DNA from: a virus
DNA: 41,680 nucleotides
Reading direction: 5' to 3' (one strand)
Virus record (IMG/VR): IMGVR_UViG_3300020462_000014
Coordinates: 1-41,680 of that record
The position numbers and the translations under genes were made by a program. Under the pieces are notes generated by a model. The model saw only the letters and a list, made by a program, of their open reading frames with translations. It was not told where the DNA came from and searched no databases. This document shows, in pieces, positions 9,301 to 17,769 of this stretch. The stretch's first letter is position 1. The number at the start of each line of letters is the position of its first letter.

Positions 9301-12300
9301 TCTGCTGCCCACATACGTAATTGTTCTTCACCAACAACTCTTAATACCCAAGCAGGTCGTAAAAGAATAGATGGCTTCCATAATCTTTGCATATAGCCAT
9401 CACCAATCATAGTAAGCATTCCTTCTGTTAAATTAACAATTTCTGAATCATCTGAAGTTTTCTTTACATTTACTCTTGCTTTTTTAACAACAAGCTTAAT
9501 TGTTTCCATTGCAGTCTTATCTTCTTTTAAAGCTAATTCAGCTAAGTTTGCTACTGGTTTAGCTAATAATCTTTCATAATCTTCTGTAGAAATATTTTTA
9601 GCTCTACCGGAAAGTCTTAACATTAAATCTCTCATAGGTCTAAATACTCTAATAAACATTCTTGCATCTGGCATAGGTATAAATCCTTGGTCAAAGTATT
9701 CAGATATCAAATGTGCTGTAGCTTTTGGAACTTTATTTATTTGTACTCTTTTAGATAAATCTTTGCTATTAGCTATTTCATCTGATATATCTTCTACAAC
9801 TGTTCTTAATTCTTGTGCTGTGTAAAGTGTTTCATCACCAGGTTTAATTCTTTCTATTGCATTATCAATAGCACCTTTAACATTACCTAATGTAATGTTT
9901 GGTTGGAATACTTTTTGTACAAACATAATATCTTCCATAGCTGTTTTAAGTAACGCTTCTTCTGCTTTTGTAAAATCACTTGGTCCTGAAACATTTAATG
10001 ACCTGACATTATTAAATTCAGCAAACCTTTGTATTTCTTCAGCTTGTTTTTTTGTAAGACCTTTAGACAAATCAACTACAGCATAAGGTTTATGTCCCTG
10101 GTATACACCTGGCTTTAAACCTTTAATACCTTTCTCAATAACATGTGTACCTTTTTCTAAATAATTTGCTACTTGTTTAAGTCCTTGTCCACCTTTGCTA
10201 GCACCCATAAATATAATTGTCATGTCTGCATCATCTAAGTTGTATCTAGAAACTCTACTTATTTCTTGTTTGTCTAGTTTCATAGTTGCAAAATCTTGGT
10301 CCCAAAATTTTTGGTCGTATATTTTCTTTTTGTCTATTTCAGATAGACCTTTAAACTCTGGAACTACATCACTTACTTCATTAGTAAGAGTCTGTATTCT
10401 TTTGTCAATTCTTGTTCTGTCTGCAAGAGATGAACTTAAATCATCTTTATAAGGTTTTACTGCTTCATCTAATTGTTCTTGTATTGCTGCTCTAGCATCT
10501 TTAGTTGTAGCTTCAGGAAATTCTTTTTTATATGCAGATATATTATCTGTGTTTGCTTTGTACTGTTTACCTATTTCGTCAATCTGTGTTCTTAAAGATT
10601 GTATTTTTTCTGTTACATTTCTTGTTTTAGTTTCTAGACCATTTAGTTCTTGTACATTTCTTTCTGCTTTCTGCCTTACTTTTCTTGGTAACTTAGATAC
10701 TTCTACGCCTGTTCTTTCTAATGCTTCTTGTCTAGCTACAGATAAGTTTTTTAACTCAGCAGCTTTATCTGCATCTGACATATCAGATAAACCTAGTTCT
10801 TTCATTCTTTGTGAAACATCAGTACCAGACTTACCTCTAAAACCATAAGGAACTCGACCACCAGTTTGTATACCTATTTCATCTGCAATGTTTAAAGCAG
10901 CTTGTTCTACACCTTCGTAGTATCCACCAGTAATATATTCAACTAACGCTCTATCTTCTGGAGTAGTTGTGTTACTAGCTATATCTTTTATATCTTGTAA
11001 AATAAAATCTAATTCATCTGTATCAACTTTGTTTGATTTTTTATATTTAGATAAAACTCTTGACACAATATTTAAAGCTTCATCATCAGTTAATTGTTCT
11101 GAAAAGTAAGTATCAAAAGGTAAATCTTCTATTTTACTGCCTGGAAAGTATTCGAGTTCACCTAGTGCATTTGTGAAATACATTCTTGTTTCATCAATAC
11201 TTGCCATCCATTTTCTAATTCCTTGTACTAACTCTTTAGGCAAGTTAATGTTTTCAAATTTTTCACCTATATGTTTTTGTACGTCATTCCAAATATCTAA
11301 AATATCATTCATGTTTCTTACAGACTGAGCTTTACTAACGGTATCTGCACCTTTTTGTGTAAGTGCTAAATCTGCAAGCCTATCTAAAGCAGGTTCTGCA
11401 ATAGCATCATCAACTCTTGCATACCTCATCCAATCTTGTAAATCAAAAAAAGATTGATTAAAATCGTTAACATACAACTTTGGTGCAGGAAATGTATCAA
11501 ACATTCTACCTAAAGCAGTGTTATTTAAATTATGTCTAATAGCACCAGATAAACCTACAGCTTCACCTAGTTCTCCACCAACCATACGACCTAATTTAGA
11601 TGACACCTGTCCTCTAAATATTAAAGAGTTAGGATTTAATTTCTTTGTTATTTCTCCAGCTTCTATAGCAGCTACTACTAAATCTTCTGTTTCTCTAGTT
11701 GTCTTAGCGTTTTTAATATTTCTATGTAATACAGCGTCTGCACCACTACTACCTCTTTTACCAAGTAATCTTTTAATAGTTCCATAGTCATCAGCTTTAG
11801 TTAACTGATTTATAATTTTTCTTCCCCCTGCTGTTCTTGTTACATACTCAATTGCAGAAGGTACATGTACAGTTTTTCTTACAGCTTTATCAATAATACC
11901 AGCACCTTTTAAAGCATCTCCTTGAGATAATGACCTAGTAACTTTTCCTGCTTTTGATAAATAACCACCAACTAATATTGTTGGGTCAGCAAGTAAAGTA
12001 AAAGCACCGTCAACAATACCTGTTGCTACATTGTATGACCTAGAACCTGGTTCTAAAACATTTGCAAACATAGCTGCTGCAGGTGTAAGTTTTACAGTAC
12101 CGTGTTTAGACTTAATTGTTAAACCTTCATCTCTAGCTTGTTCTGAATTAGTTATATCTTCTCCGTAATAACTTTGTACTATTTTTTTAACTTCTTCTGG
12201 GTCAGCACCTCTACCAACCATTTCTTTATATATATCTGTATTTTCTGCCATAGTAGAGTTTCCAAAAAAACCTTCGCCTAAATTTACTTTTTCTCCAGCT

Positions 12301-12824
12301 AAAGATTTCTTTATAGCTTCTCTACCTACAGACGGTCCTAATATCTGTCTTGTTTTCTGCCATTCTTTTTGTGCTTTTTTATCAAATAACAATGATGAAG
12401 CTGCTGTAACAAATCCTTGACCATCATTATGTTTTCTATCATTTAAATATTTTTGTGTAGCTAACATTGGTTTTTTTACCAACTCATCTTGAAAAGAGTC
12501 AAAGGCTACAAATGCAGTTCTAACTGCTCCTTTACCTGCATTTTTAGTTCTATCCCACCAAGTCTTTTCAACATCTAACCATCTTTCTACTAAAGGTGCT
12601 AACTCTGGTGATTCAGTAGTTAAACCCATAAGAGCAGAACCAATTAATATATCTTTTGGCAAATAAAAATTTTCAGTAATTAAATTTTTTAAATTATTTG
12701 CTATACCAGGATTTGCTTCTAAAGCATCTGTAATTTGTTGAGCTTGCACAAATCTTTCTTTTTGTGCTTCTTCTTCTAAATTTTCTGTATAAGGAGGTTG
12801 CCACCACCATCTAATTTCTGCCAT
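6327..12824 (-). CDS. Giant virion protein, probable ejection protein, with split YspA-like domain
   Basis: At 2165 residues this is 15 percent of the window. It is mostly helical, with hydrophobic stretches near residues 255-290, around 1160 and near 1710-1760 (GLNMVAGDIIPGLGPLAQI) that could contact membrane. Residues about 631-663 (ITGGYYEGVEQAAL, then GIQTGGRVPYGFR) and about 857-950 (NLDDADMTIIF, GG, KPYAVVDLS, VRSLNVSGPSD) together match the glycine-rich start and LNVAGP end of the putative molybdenum carrier/cpYpsA group of the SLOG superfamily, interrupted by a coiled coil (about 680-820). Position after portal and size suggest an internal protein injected with DNA. It is too far from tail genes to look like an ordinary tape measure, though that remains possible. 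Confidence 0.7.
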   Translation of the reverse strand: MAEIRWWWQPPYTENLEEEAQKERFVQAQQITDALEANPGIANNLKNLITENFYLPKDILIGSALMGLTTESPELAPLVERWLDVEKTWWDRTKNAGKGAVRTAFVAFDSFQDELVKKPMLATQKYLNDRKHNDGQGFVTAASSLLFDKKAQKEWQKTRQILGPSVGREAIKKSLAGEKVNLGEGFFGNSTMAENTDIYKEMVGRGADPEEVKKIVQSYYGEDITNSEQARDEGLTIKSKHGTVKLTPAAAMFANVLEPGSRSYNVATGIVDGAFTLLADPTILVGGYLSKAGKVTRSLSQGDALKGAGIIDKAVRKTVHVPSAIEYVTRTAGGRKIINQLTKADDYGTIKRLLGKRGSSGADAVLHRNIKNAKTTRETEDLVVAAIEAGEITKKLNPNSLIFRGQVSSKLGRMVGGELGEAVGLSGAIRHNLNNTALGRMFDTFPAPKLYVNDFNQSFFDLQDWMRYARVDDAIAEPALDRLADLALTQKGADTVSKAQSVRNMNDILDIWNDVQKHIGEKFENINLPKELVQGIRKWMASIDETRMYFTNALGELEYFPGSKIEDLPFDTYFSEQLTDDEALNIVSRVLSKYKKSNKVDTDELDFILQDIKDIASNTTTPEDRALVEYITGGYYEGVEQAALNIADEIGIQTGGRVPYGFRGKSGTDVSQRMKELGLSDMSDADKAAELKNLSVARQEALERTGVEVSKLPRKVRQKAERNVQELNGLETKTRNVTEKIQSLRTQIDEIGKQYKANTDNISAYKKEFPEATTKDARAAIQEQLDEAVKPYKDDLSSSLADRTRIDKRIQTLTNEVSDVVPEFKGLSEIDKKKIYDQKFWDQDFATMKLDKQEISRVSRYNLDDADMTIIFMGASKGGQGLKQVANYLEKGTHVIEKGIKGLKPGVYQGHKPYAVVDLSKGLTKKQAEEIQRFAEFNNVRSLNVSGPSDFTKAEEALLKTAMEDIMFVQKVFQPNITLGNVKGAIDNAIERIKPGDETLYTAQELRTVVEDISDEIANSKDLSKRVQINKVPKATAHLISEYFDQGFIPMPDARMFIRVFRPMRDLMLRLSGRAKNISTEDYERLLAKPVANLAELALKEDKTAMETIKLVVKKARVNVKKTSDDSEIVNLTEGMLTMIGDGYMQRLWKPSILLRPAWVLRVVGEEQLRMWAADLDNMFAHPFSAFAWVLGRKPSQRQGLLKGQRQKLRDDYLADTLNLGRGGTDIFDASLELAMEHQRALTQSHRGMTIGFDPKRARGFTQVTKDNKRFYGAGTKELLQLADDPLATRIASIEFNPVGGREQFNRSLDEVKQSFWDGELSQWRKSFVSNSDETGRYTKSLLSSSKVHSDSYIDSIVARIHDKTGGRYRAVEYTPDGKFVGNVWDENSIKPTIKSENNVIKYTIVQAGDEELIGHIAKADNQFVKITDKGEDVQLKFNREMSESQHKKYTNWLRTKKSGVWTDTHKFKASRTDMSGDVASKYDKLLETMFSGLMGSTTNDLSRSPAFRQFYWNFMENMYANLDDAARTQVFAQAKKVMGRSNPGSRARKYLKSLENMGQANASKLLGVDDLRQVDELAKAYALTETKDLLYDLNKRHVITDMVRLAMPFAEVYLEIAGTWSRLLRGQKMLFGRKVQRSVEAMRKPSIFGEYEDEGFFTTDPQSGEEMYNMNWFENIFNIDKSLQNPNPDALGTNPITGKETTEIPSINTKLRGYASGLNMVAGDIIPGLGPLAQIPAAAMLPSTPDVDKVFFPYGRPDEGVPQMANPLFYAKQAIPSWLRKAITAGDSMDVEFQRAYANQVKEIQRAMFMTQTYDDSTPEQEVASLEKAKRLATQSLLHRAFIQFLAPTGAVLQYDYEIGPGGRAYLDPRETAEGDPEGKYFAQTLLSDAYYQMLAKANGDRVVAIAQFIKVFGFEPTSLLTSKSKSIRKTSFTDEGGFFKQENIDIFKQYPDVAYYMYPDSPLDEFNWQAWNKAFADGDRVDLSPEEYKQAVRQAQGSLAYEHARRVIMDGPMYANMPYQKRVEQLYLVRLQLQQQFQGYGDTSTAPRSLTSQAKIDQLTEMIQREGDTTINMPDGSTKKLKELSAMKGIIKYLTARQRVMNVIKSEYGLNATLSRAEASQYRSYLRGVANKIMLENPDFYFMYFDVFRVEIEEEVSYYGGDI

Positions 12825-12832
12825 TAGACCTC

Positions 12833-13153
12833 CTAAGTTTTATATCTTAATAAAGCTGCTATTTCTTTACTTGGCAATACTCTGTACATTGCTTGCAACA
12901 ACATGTCTGGGTCCATACCAGTCATCATTGGTTCTTGATACAAAGTATCTTGTGATTCAAATGGTCTATCTGTAAACCTTGTAGCGTCTTGTATAGCTCC
13001 TGGATTAGGTGCTATAGGTTGTGGTGCTACTTCTGTTTCTACAATACTTGTATCTTCTCCAGCCATCATTGCAGCATTTTCTAAGTTAGCTAATTCTGTA
13101 GCTTCACCTTTAAAGTTTTCTGCTTTATATTTACCTTTAACTCCTCTACCCAT
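12833..13153 (-). CDS. Small protein after portal, unknown (106 aa)
   Basis: No family recognised. The product has a basic N-terminus (MGRGVKGKYKAENFKGE), an Asn/Ala segment, a Pro-rich linker and a helical C-terminus ending LPSKEIAALLRYKT. I chose ATG 13153, which has GGAG nine bases upstream and overlaps the stop of the 60-aa gene; the longer frame from 13168 begins inside that ribosome site. It sits between portal and the giant virion protein, so a virion or assembly role is likely. Confidence 0.6.
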   Translation of the reverse strand: MGRGVKGKYKAENFKGEATELANLENAAMMAGEDTSIVETEVAPQPIAPNPGAIQDATRFTDRPFESQDTLYQEPMMTGMDPDMLLQAMYRVLPSKEIAALLRYKT

Positions 13154-13328
13154 AAAATTCATCTCCATCTGGAATAATTAACATATCTAATCTTCCTACA
13201 CCAGGTATGTAAGCGATTGTAATACTATTTACAATTCTTTCTTCTACTGTATATTCTGCCATCGGTGGTATGTAATCTGGAAAGTTTCTTGCTACAATTT
13301 CTGCAAATTCAAATTCTGCACCTTCCAT
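13146..13328 (-). CDS. Small protein after portal, unknown (60 aa)
   Basis: A 60-residue acidic protein with no recognised family. Its ATG shares a base with the portal stop (TAATG), so it is translated by coupling to portal. It reads as a helical first half (AEFEFAEIVARNF) and a beta-rich second half (SITIAYIPGVGRLDMLIIP). The tight linkage on both sides supports it as a real gene. Confidence 0.6.
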   Translation of the reverse strand: MEGAEFEFAEIVARNFPDYIPPMAEYTVEERIVNSITIAYIPGVGRLDMLIIPDGDEFYG

Positions 13329-15058
13329 TAAGCACCACCTAGTAATGCTTGTAAGTTAGGAGGACCACCTTGTTGTACAGCTTGTGCTTGTTGTGCTTGT
13401 TGTAACATTGCTTGTTCTTCAACTGAAGGTTCATCACCAACAGCAGAAAAGAATTTTTCTAATGTATTACCAATATTTTTTGGATTATTGTATATTTCTA
13501 CAACTGCCATCATAGCTTTAGTATCTCCCTGTTGAGATTGTTGCAATAACATTTGAAACAAAATTTCTTCTGTTTTTTGTTTTGTTATTCTTTCATTAAT
13601 CTGAACAATATTGTCAAGTCCGTCCATTTCTTGTTGCATTGTTTCTTTATCTATAATTCCTGCTTGTAGCAATTGCAAACCAGTAATTATTTTGTTTGGT
13701 GCATCAAAGGAAGCCATAGCACCATATTTTCTTTTAGTCATATAGTTACTATCAATATCTCTATCTGGAGTATAAAACTCTGCAAAGGAAGCTCCTTTGT
13801 ATGTACCAGTCATAGGTTTACGTTTGTTACCTAATAAGATTTCATCTAGTTCAAGACGCTTTGCATCTACATCTTGTAACGCATATTCTAAAATAGTATG
13901 GTATTCAGAAACCATCTGACCTACGCCAGACTCTAGTTCCTCTAAACCTCTACCTGTTACAAATGAATTAGGAGATATTGCATCATCCTGAACTGGATAA
14001 CCTGCTACTACTCTCAATTGTCTTTCGAGTCGTCCTACAGATTCAAATAACTGATATGGCAAATTAGTAACTGGTTTTACTACTTGTGAACCAGGAGCTA
14101 AGTAATTTATAGAATGTCTACCTTTTCTATATTTACCTGACTCTATTTCGCCAATAATATTTGTTTCTGTAAAAACTGCATCTTCCATAGCTATAACAGA
14201 TAAAATATTTATCTTTGCCATAGCTGCCATTAAACCTATAACTTGGTCAAACTGACCTTGTAATTTATCAAAACTAAATCTTTTTGCAACAACAAATGCT
14301 GGTCCTGATTTAAGTGGGTTAGGAACAAAATCTACAACTTTTTTAGAAGCAGGGTGTACTACATAAGTTCCTTCTGGATTCATGTATTCTATAATTACAT
14401 CTCCATCATCACCTGAATTTGCCCAGCTACCTTCATTATTATTTAATCCATATAATCCAGCAGGTCCATTTTCTCTATCTTCGTTGTCGTTGTCGTTGTA
14501 CCATGATTTTAATTCAGGATACATTTTTATTAATTCTTTTAAAGGAATGTTAGAAACAATAACAAGTTCTTGTGGTTCTTGCATATTTCCAAAATATCCA
14601 GGGTAACAATCATAAGGGTTTCTTAATTCTGCACAAGGATATATATTTCCATTGCTATCTGTTTTTGATGTTATAACCCATACAGCAAAACCGTAACCTG
14701 GTAGCCATCTAGCAACTTGTGGTAGTTGTAATTCAAGTTTTTGCATATGGTCATACGAACTAATAATTCTTTCTATTTTTTCTTTCTTAACTTTATTACG
14801 ACCACTATCTCTAGCATTTGTTATTTGTACTTCTGTTGATGGTGTTTTACCAATTTTTTGAGCTAATCTGTCCAATGCAGATAACATTAAGTTAGGTGCA
14901 GGTAAATTACCACTATCTACTTTTGTAGTGCCTAAAAGTTCTGCTATGCCTTTTTCTCCACCATTAAGTATACTTTTAAATTTATGTCTATCAGGTAATG
15001 CGTCTTGATGCATATTTCTAAGATATACAGCTCTGTCCAATATCTGTTGTGGTGTCAC
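13328..15058 (-). CDS. Portal protein
   Basis: The 576-residue product has the usual portal length and sits directly after the large terminase. It shows portal-like features: an N-terminal helical region, a wing with WLPGYGFAVWVITSK followed by ELRNPYDCYPGY, a central beta region, a long clip/stem helix region around MAAMAKINILSVIAMEDAVF, and a Gln-rich C-terminal tail (MLQQAQQAQAVQQGG). Twelve copies would form the ring through which DNA enters and leaves the head and to which the terminase docks. The start is ATG 15058, four bases after the terminase stop. Confidence 0.85.
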   Translation of the reverse strand: MTPQQILDRAVYLRNMHQDALPDRHKFKSILNGGEKGIAELLGTTKVDSGNLPAPNLMLSALDRLAQKIGKTPSTEVQITNARDSGRNKVKKEKIERIISSYDHMQKLELQLPQVARWLPGYGFAVWVITSKTDSNGNIYPCAELRNPYDCYPGYFGNMQEPQELVIVSNIPLKELIKMYPELKSWYNDNDNEDRENGPAGLYGLNNNEGSWANSGDDGDVIIEYMNPEGTYVVHPASKKVVDFVPNPLKSGPAFVVAKRFSFDKLQGQFDQVIGLMAAMAKINILSVIAMEDAVFTETNIIGEIESGKYRKGRHSINYLAPGSQVVKPVTNLPYQLFESVGRLERQLRVVAGYPVQDDAISPNSFVTGRGLEELESGVGQMVSEYHTILEYALQDVDAKRLELDEILLGNKRKPMTGTYKGASFAEFYTPDRDIDSNYMTKRKYGAMASFDAPNKIITGLQLLQAGIIDKETMQQEMDGLDNIVQINERITKQKTEEILFQMLLQQSQQGDTKAMMAVVEIYNNPKNIGNTLEKFFSAVGDEPSVEEQAMLQQAQQAQAVQQGGPPNLQALLGGA

Positions 15059-15062
15059 TTAT

Positions 15063-16976
15063 CTAACTCCAAGGTAACTCGTTCCAATCCATAGTATCAT
15101 ACTTATCGTAACTTGGAGAGTAATCATAGGACAAATCAGCATATGTTAGTCTAGTTAATGTCCTAACAGTTTTCATAGGAAACCATGAAGCCATAACAAC
15201 ATCTGATGCTACACCCCTATTGTTTCCTTGACCTTTTGAAGCAAAATATGTCAGTTGCTTTGTGTATAATATAGATTTCGATATTCCTTCATCATTGCCA
15301 AAAGGTAATGTTATAACACCTTCTTGAAACATAGGTGCTAATGAAGTTACACCAAATTTTTCGTCCCACTTATTTTTATGTGTTTCGTGTCCTTCTAGTT
15401 TAATTCCTTGTGTTGCTGCAAACTTTTTAATCCTATCATCTTGTCTAATAGCTTTTTGAAAACCATTTTCTTCTATAACCCAGTGATAACAATTGTATTT
15501 GTCATACCATTTTTTAATAAGTTCTAATGCTTCATCTAGACCTCCACCTTGGTGGTTTTCTAAATCAACCATTTGTAATTTAGGTTTGCCGTTTTCTGTA
15601 TCTACAGCCCATAAAAATCCTGCTTGATAGCCTGTTGCAGCAGGGTCTAAGCCTGCAACTAAATAACTTTGTTTAGGTATATATCCTAAAGGTATAGAAG
15701 TGTCATAACATTTTTCTATAATTTCAGGATTAAATATATTAAGACCTTCTGCCATAGCTTTATTTAAATAAACCATCTCAAAGTTTTTTAATCCACCTGT
15801 AGTTAATGCATCATTCTTTCTATTCATTAACCATTTAAAAGTTCTAAAACTTCCCCACAACATACAGTCAACATGTTTTTCTTCATCAAATTCTGCTATT
15901 GAACACATGCTATCGTGTGCTTCTTCTACTATTGTTTCCCATGCTGTATTGTTTAAAAGAGATGAATACAAGTCTTCTGGATGCTGCCTAGAACCAATTA
16001 AAACCATAGCTGTGTGTTCTTCTTTTCTAGAACCTAATGTTGTTGTCCACCATTGTTTTGTATTTTCTCTTGACTTAGGTTGCATTGTAGAACTGTGGTC
16101 TTCAATGTCATCTGCAATAATTATGTCACAGTCTCTTGATAGAATCTTACCACCTCTACCTATGCCAATCATTGTTGGTGATTTAATACCAGGTATAGTT
16201 CTTGTTGCTACAGAAAATTGATTTTGTGACCATGATTTACCTGTTCTATTAGCAGGTTTAAAACTACCGCCTGGTCCACAGTAAGCTTCTTTTAACTTAT
16301 CGTTATTATCTAATGTATCCATAATTGATGACACAGAGTTTTTTGCTATGTCTTCGTTACCACCAACCCACATAATTCTTATATTGGGATTAGTACATAT
16401 AAGCCAAACTACAAAGTGTATAAGTAATTCTGTCTTACCATGTCTAGGTGGAGATAGTATCATTTGTTGTCCACCAGTTTCTATAGCTTTTATAATAGAA
16501 TCTATCCATACTTTATGAAAATCAGCAGTCTCAAACAATTCACCTTTTTCTGTTTGAAAATACATATCTCTAAAATCTTGGAAATCTTTTTCTGCTTGTA
16601 ATGTAGCTTCTGATTTTTTCCAATTTTGTGTTTGTGCTGCTTGTTCTATATCTTCTTGATAAGCACCTAAGAGTCTTGAAATATGTGCTGGAGTACAACC
16701 TAACAATTCTGCTATAGCATTACGTTTCATTGTTCCGTTTATTAAATCTAATGCGTAACCTTCTTCTACAAACTTGTCATACAAAGCACCTCTTCTAGTT
16801 GTAGCTACTTTAGATTTGTTTACTTTTTTTTCTTCAGGTATATATTCACGATTTTGTTTAACACCTCTATGTACTCGTTTTTGTTCACGCCATTTACAAG
16901 TATCTGAACAATACTTTCTTTTTCCTTTAGGTAGAGAGTTATCGCATTCTGGAGATACACATATTAAATTAGGCAT
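15063..16976 (-). CDS. Terminase large subunit with N-terminal zinc finger and HTH
   Basis: This is the DNA-packaging motor. ATPase: Walker A SPPRHGKTE at residues 175-183 and Walker B CDIIIADD at 283-290. Nuclease: acidic residues in AGLDPAATG (Asp444), WVIEENG (Glu502) and VASDVVMASW (Asp592). Upstream of this standard core there is a four-cysteine zinc site (Cys6, Cys11, Cys23, Cys27) and a helix-turn-helix (about residues 84-105, KRNAIAELLGCTPAHISRLL). No separate small terminase gene is obvious nearby, so this extension may do the DNA recognition. Length 637. The start at 16976 lies inside the preceding 37-aa gene, with no clear ribosome site, so it is probably coupled. Confidence 0.93.
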   Translation of the reverse strand: MPNLICVSPECDNSLPKGKRKYCSDTCKWREQKRVHRGVKQNREYIPEEKKVNKSKVATTRRGALYDKFVEEGYALDLINGTMKRNAIAELLGCTPAHISRLLGAYQEDIEQAAQTQNWKKSEATLQAEKDFQDFRDMYFQTEKGELFETADFHKVWIDSIIKAIETGGQQMILSPPRHGKTELLIHFVVWLICTNPNIRIMWVGGNEDIAKNSVSSIMDTLDNNDKLKEAYCGPGGSFKPANRTGKSWSQNQFSVATRTIPGIKSPTMIGIGRGGKILSRDCDIIIADDIEDHSSTMQPKSRENTKQWWTTTLGSRKEEHTAMVLIGSRQHPEDLYSSLLNNTAWETIVEEAHDSMCSIAEFDEEKHVDCMLWGSFRTFKWLMNRKNDALTTGGLKNFEMVYLNKAMAEGLNIFNPEIIEKCYDTSIPLGYIPKQSYLVAGLDPAATGYQAGFLWAVDTENGKPKLQMVDLENHQGGGLDEALELIKKWYDKYNCYHWVIEENGFQKAIRQDDRIKKFAATQGIKLEGHETHKNKWDEKFGVTSLAPMFQEGVITLPFGNDEGISKSILYTKQLTYFASKGQGNNRGVASDVVMASWFPMKTVRTLTRLTYADLSYDYSPSYDKYDTMDWNELPWS

Positions 16977-17082
16977 TATGCTTCATTTCTTGAAGCCTTA
17001 AGTTTGTTAGTTTTTTATAAACTAATTCATTATCTTTTTTAAATTCACTATTTTTAAATTTAATCCAATATGTTCTTTTCAT
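16969..17082 (-). CDS. Very small basic protein, unknown (37 aa)
   Basis: A 37-residue frame beginning MKRTYWIKFKNSEFKKDNE. Its ATG shares a base with the stop of the 70-aa gene (TAATG), and its end overlaps the terminase start by eight bases. It fills the gap exactly, with no spare bases, which supports it as a translated gene; reading through it would deliver ribosomes to the terminase start. Function unknown. Confidence 0.5.
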   Translation of the reverse strand: MKRTYWIKFKNSEFKKDNELVYKKLTNLRLQEMKHNA

Positions 17083-17294
17083 TACTCTTCTTCTTGTTCA
17101 GCTCTTACTTCGTTCATAGTTTGCATATTAAAGTTGTAATCTATTACAAACTGCTCTAATAATCTATCTACTGTATATACATCGTGATTATTTAACTTTA
17201 AACTTGTTTGTGTTACTTCTTGTCCACCACAAGCATTTGCTAATTTTATTGCCCATTTTTTTAATTCTTTAGGCTCACTAAATAAATTGCTCAT
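17082..17294 (-). CDS. Small helical protein upstream of terminase (70 aa)
   Basis: The product has 70 residues and two or three predicted helices (PKELKKWAIKLANACGG and VDRLLEQFVIDYNF), with an acidic tail. It overlaps the nuclease gene by four bases and the next gene by one. Its place two genes before the large terminase makes a small-terminase-like role thinkable, but I see no recognisable DNA-binding motif, so it is left unnamed. Confidence 0.55.
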   Translation of the reverse strand: MSNLFSEPKELKKWAIKLANACGGQEVTQTSLKLNNHDVYTVDRLLEQFVIDYNFNMQTMNEVRAEQEEE

Positions 17295-17632
17295 CTCTTA
17301 CCTCCATAGTATTCAACAGCATGTCCATTATCTACCATTAATTGATTTATATTTAGACCGTTAATAAAAAATTCACCAAGTATTCTTCCAAATTTACCTT
17401 TGCCGTGTGACTGTAATGTAATAATTTCTTCTGAATTAAATTTATCTTTTAACCAATCTTTTGCAGCAAGCCCTCTTGCTTTCTCTTCTTTATCTCTGGT
17501 TCTAGATTCAGGAGCGTTAATGCCCATAAGTCGTACACGACATTTATGCCACACATCAAAACCCAAATCAATTCGTACATCTACAGTGTCTCCGTCTACT
17601 ACTCTAAGTATTTCTACTTGGTAATAATACAT
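17291..17632 (-). CDS. Staphylococcal-type (thermonuclease) endonuclease
   Basis: A single SNase-like domain of 113 residues. It has the DGDT motif at 13-16, RVRLMGINAPES at 32-43 (Arg34 and Glu42 equivalent to Arg35 and Glu43 of staphylococcal nuclease) and KFGRILG (Arg83 equivalent to Arg87). The calcium ligand Asp40 of the prototype is Asn39 here, which may alter metal use. There is no signal peptide, so it acts inside the cell, perhaps in host DNA breakdown or in processing DNA during packaging, since it lies in the terminase operon. Its ATG at 17632 shares a base with the preceding stop. Confidence 0.85.
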   Translation of the reverse strand: MYYYQVEILRVVDGDTVDVRIDLGFDVWHKCRVRLMGINAPESRTRDKEEKARGLAAKDWLKDKFNSEEIITLQSHGKGKFGRILGEFFINGLNINQLMVDNGHAVEYYGGKR

Positions 17633-17760
17633 TATTTCTTTTTAACTATTTTTTTAATTTTGCCGTTCTCTGTACGTGCAAAAATATGTGTTTTAGTTTC
17701 TCGTATAAAAGTACCATAATATCTTTTGCCACCCCACATCCAACTTACTTTTTTAGCCAT
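17632..17760 (-). CDS. Small basic protein, unknown (42 aa)
   Basis: This frame starts at ATG 17760 behind a very good ribosome site (GGAGGAG), and its stop overlaps the nuclease start as TAATG. The 42-residue product is strongly basic and aromatic (MAKKVSWMWGGKRYYG, ending KIKKIVKKK). It may bind nucleic acid. Function unknown. Confidence 0.6.
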   Translation of the reverse strand: MAKKVSWMWGGKRYYGTFIRETKTHIFARTENGKIKKIVKKK

Positions 17761-17769
17761 TTTCTCCTC

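Noticed and set aside
7576-11787. Several 80-136 codon plus-strand frames
   Set aside because: All lie opposite the continuous 2165-residue gene in its shadow and lack promoters and ribosome sites.
6327-12824. Classic tape-measure protein
   Set aside because: It is long and helical but sits just after portal and before scaffold, far from tail genes, and contains an enzyme-like domain; an internal ejection protein fits better, though not with certainty.
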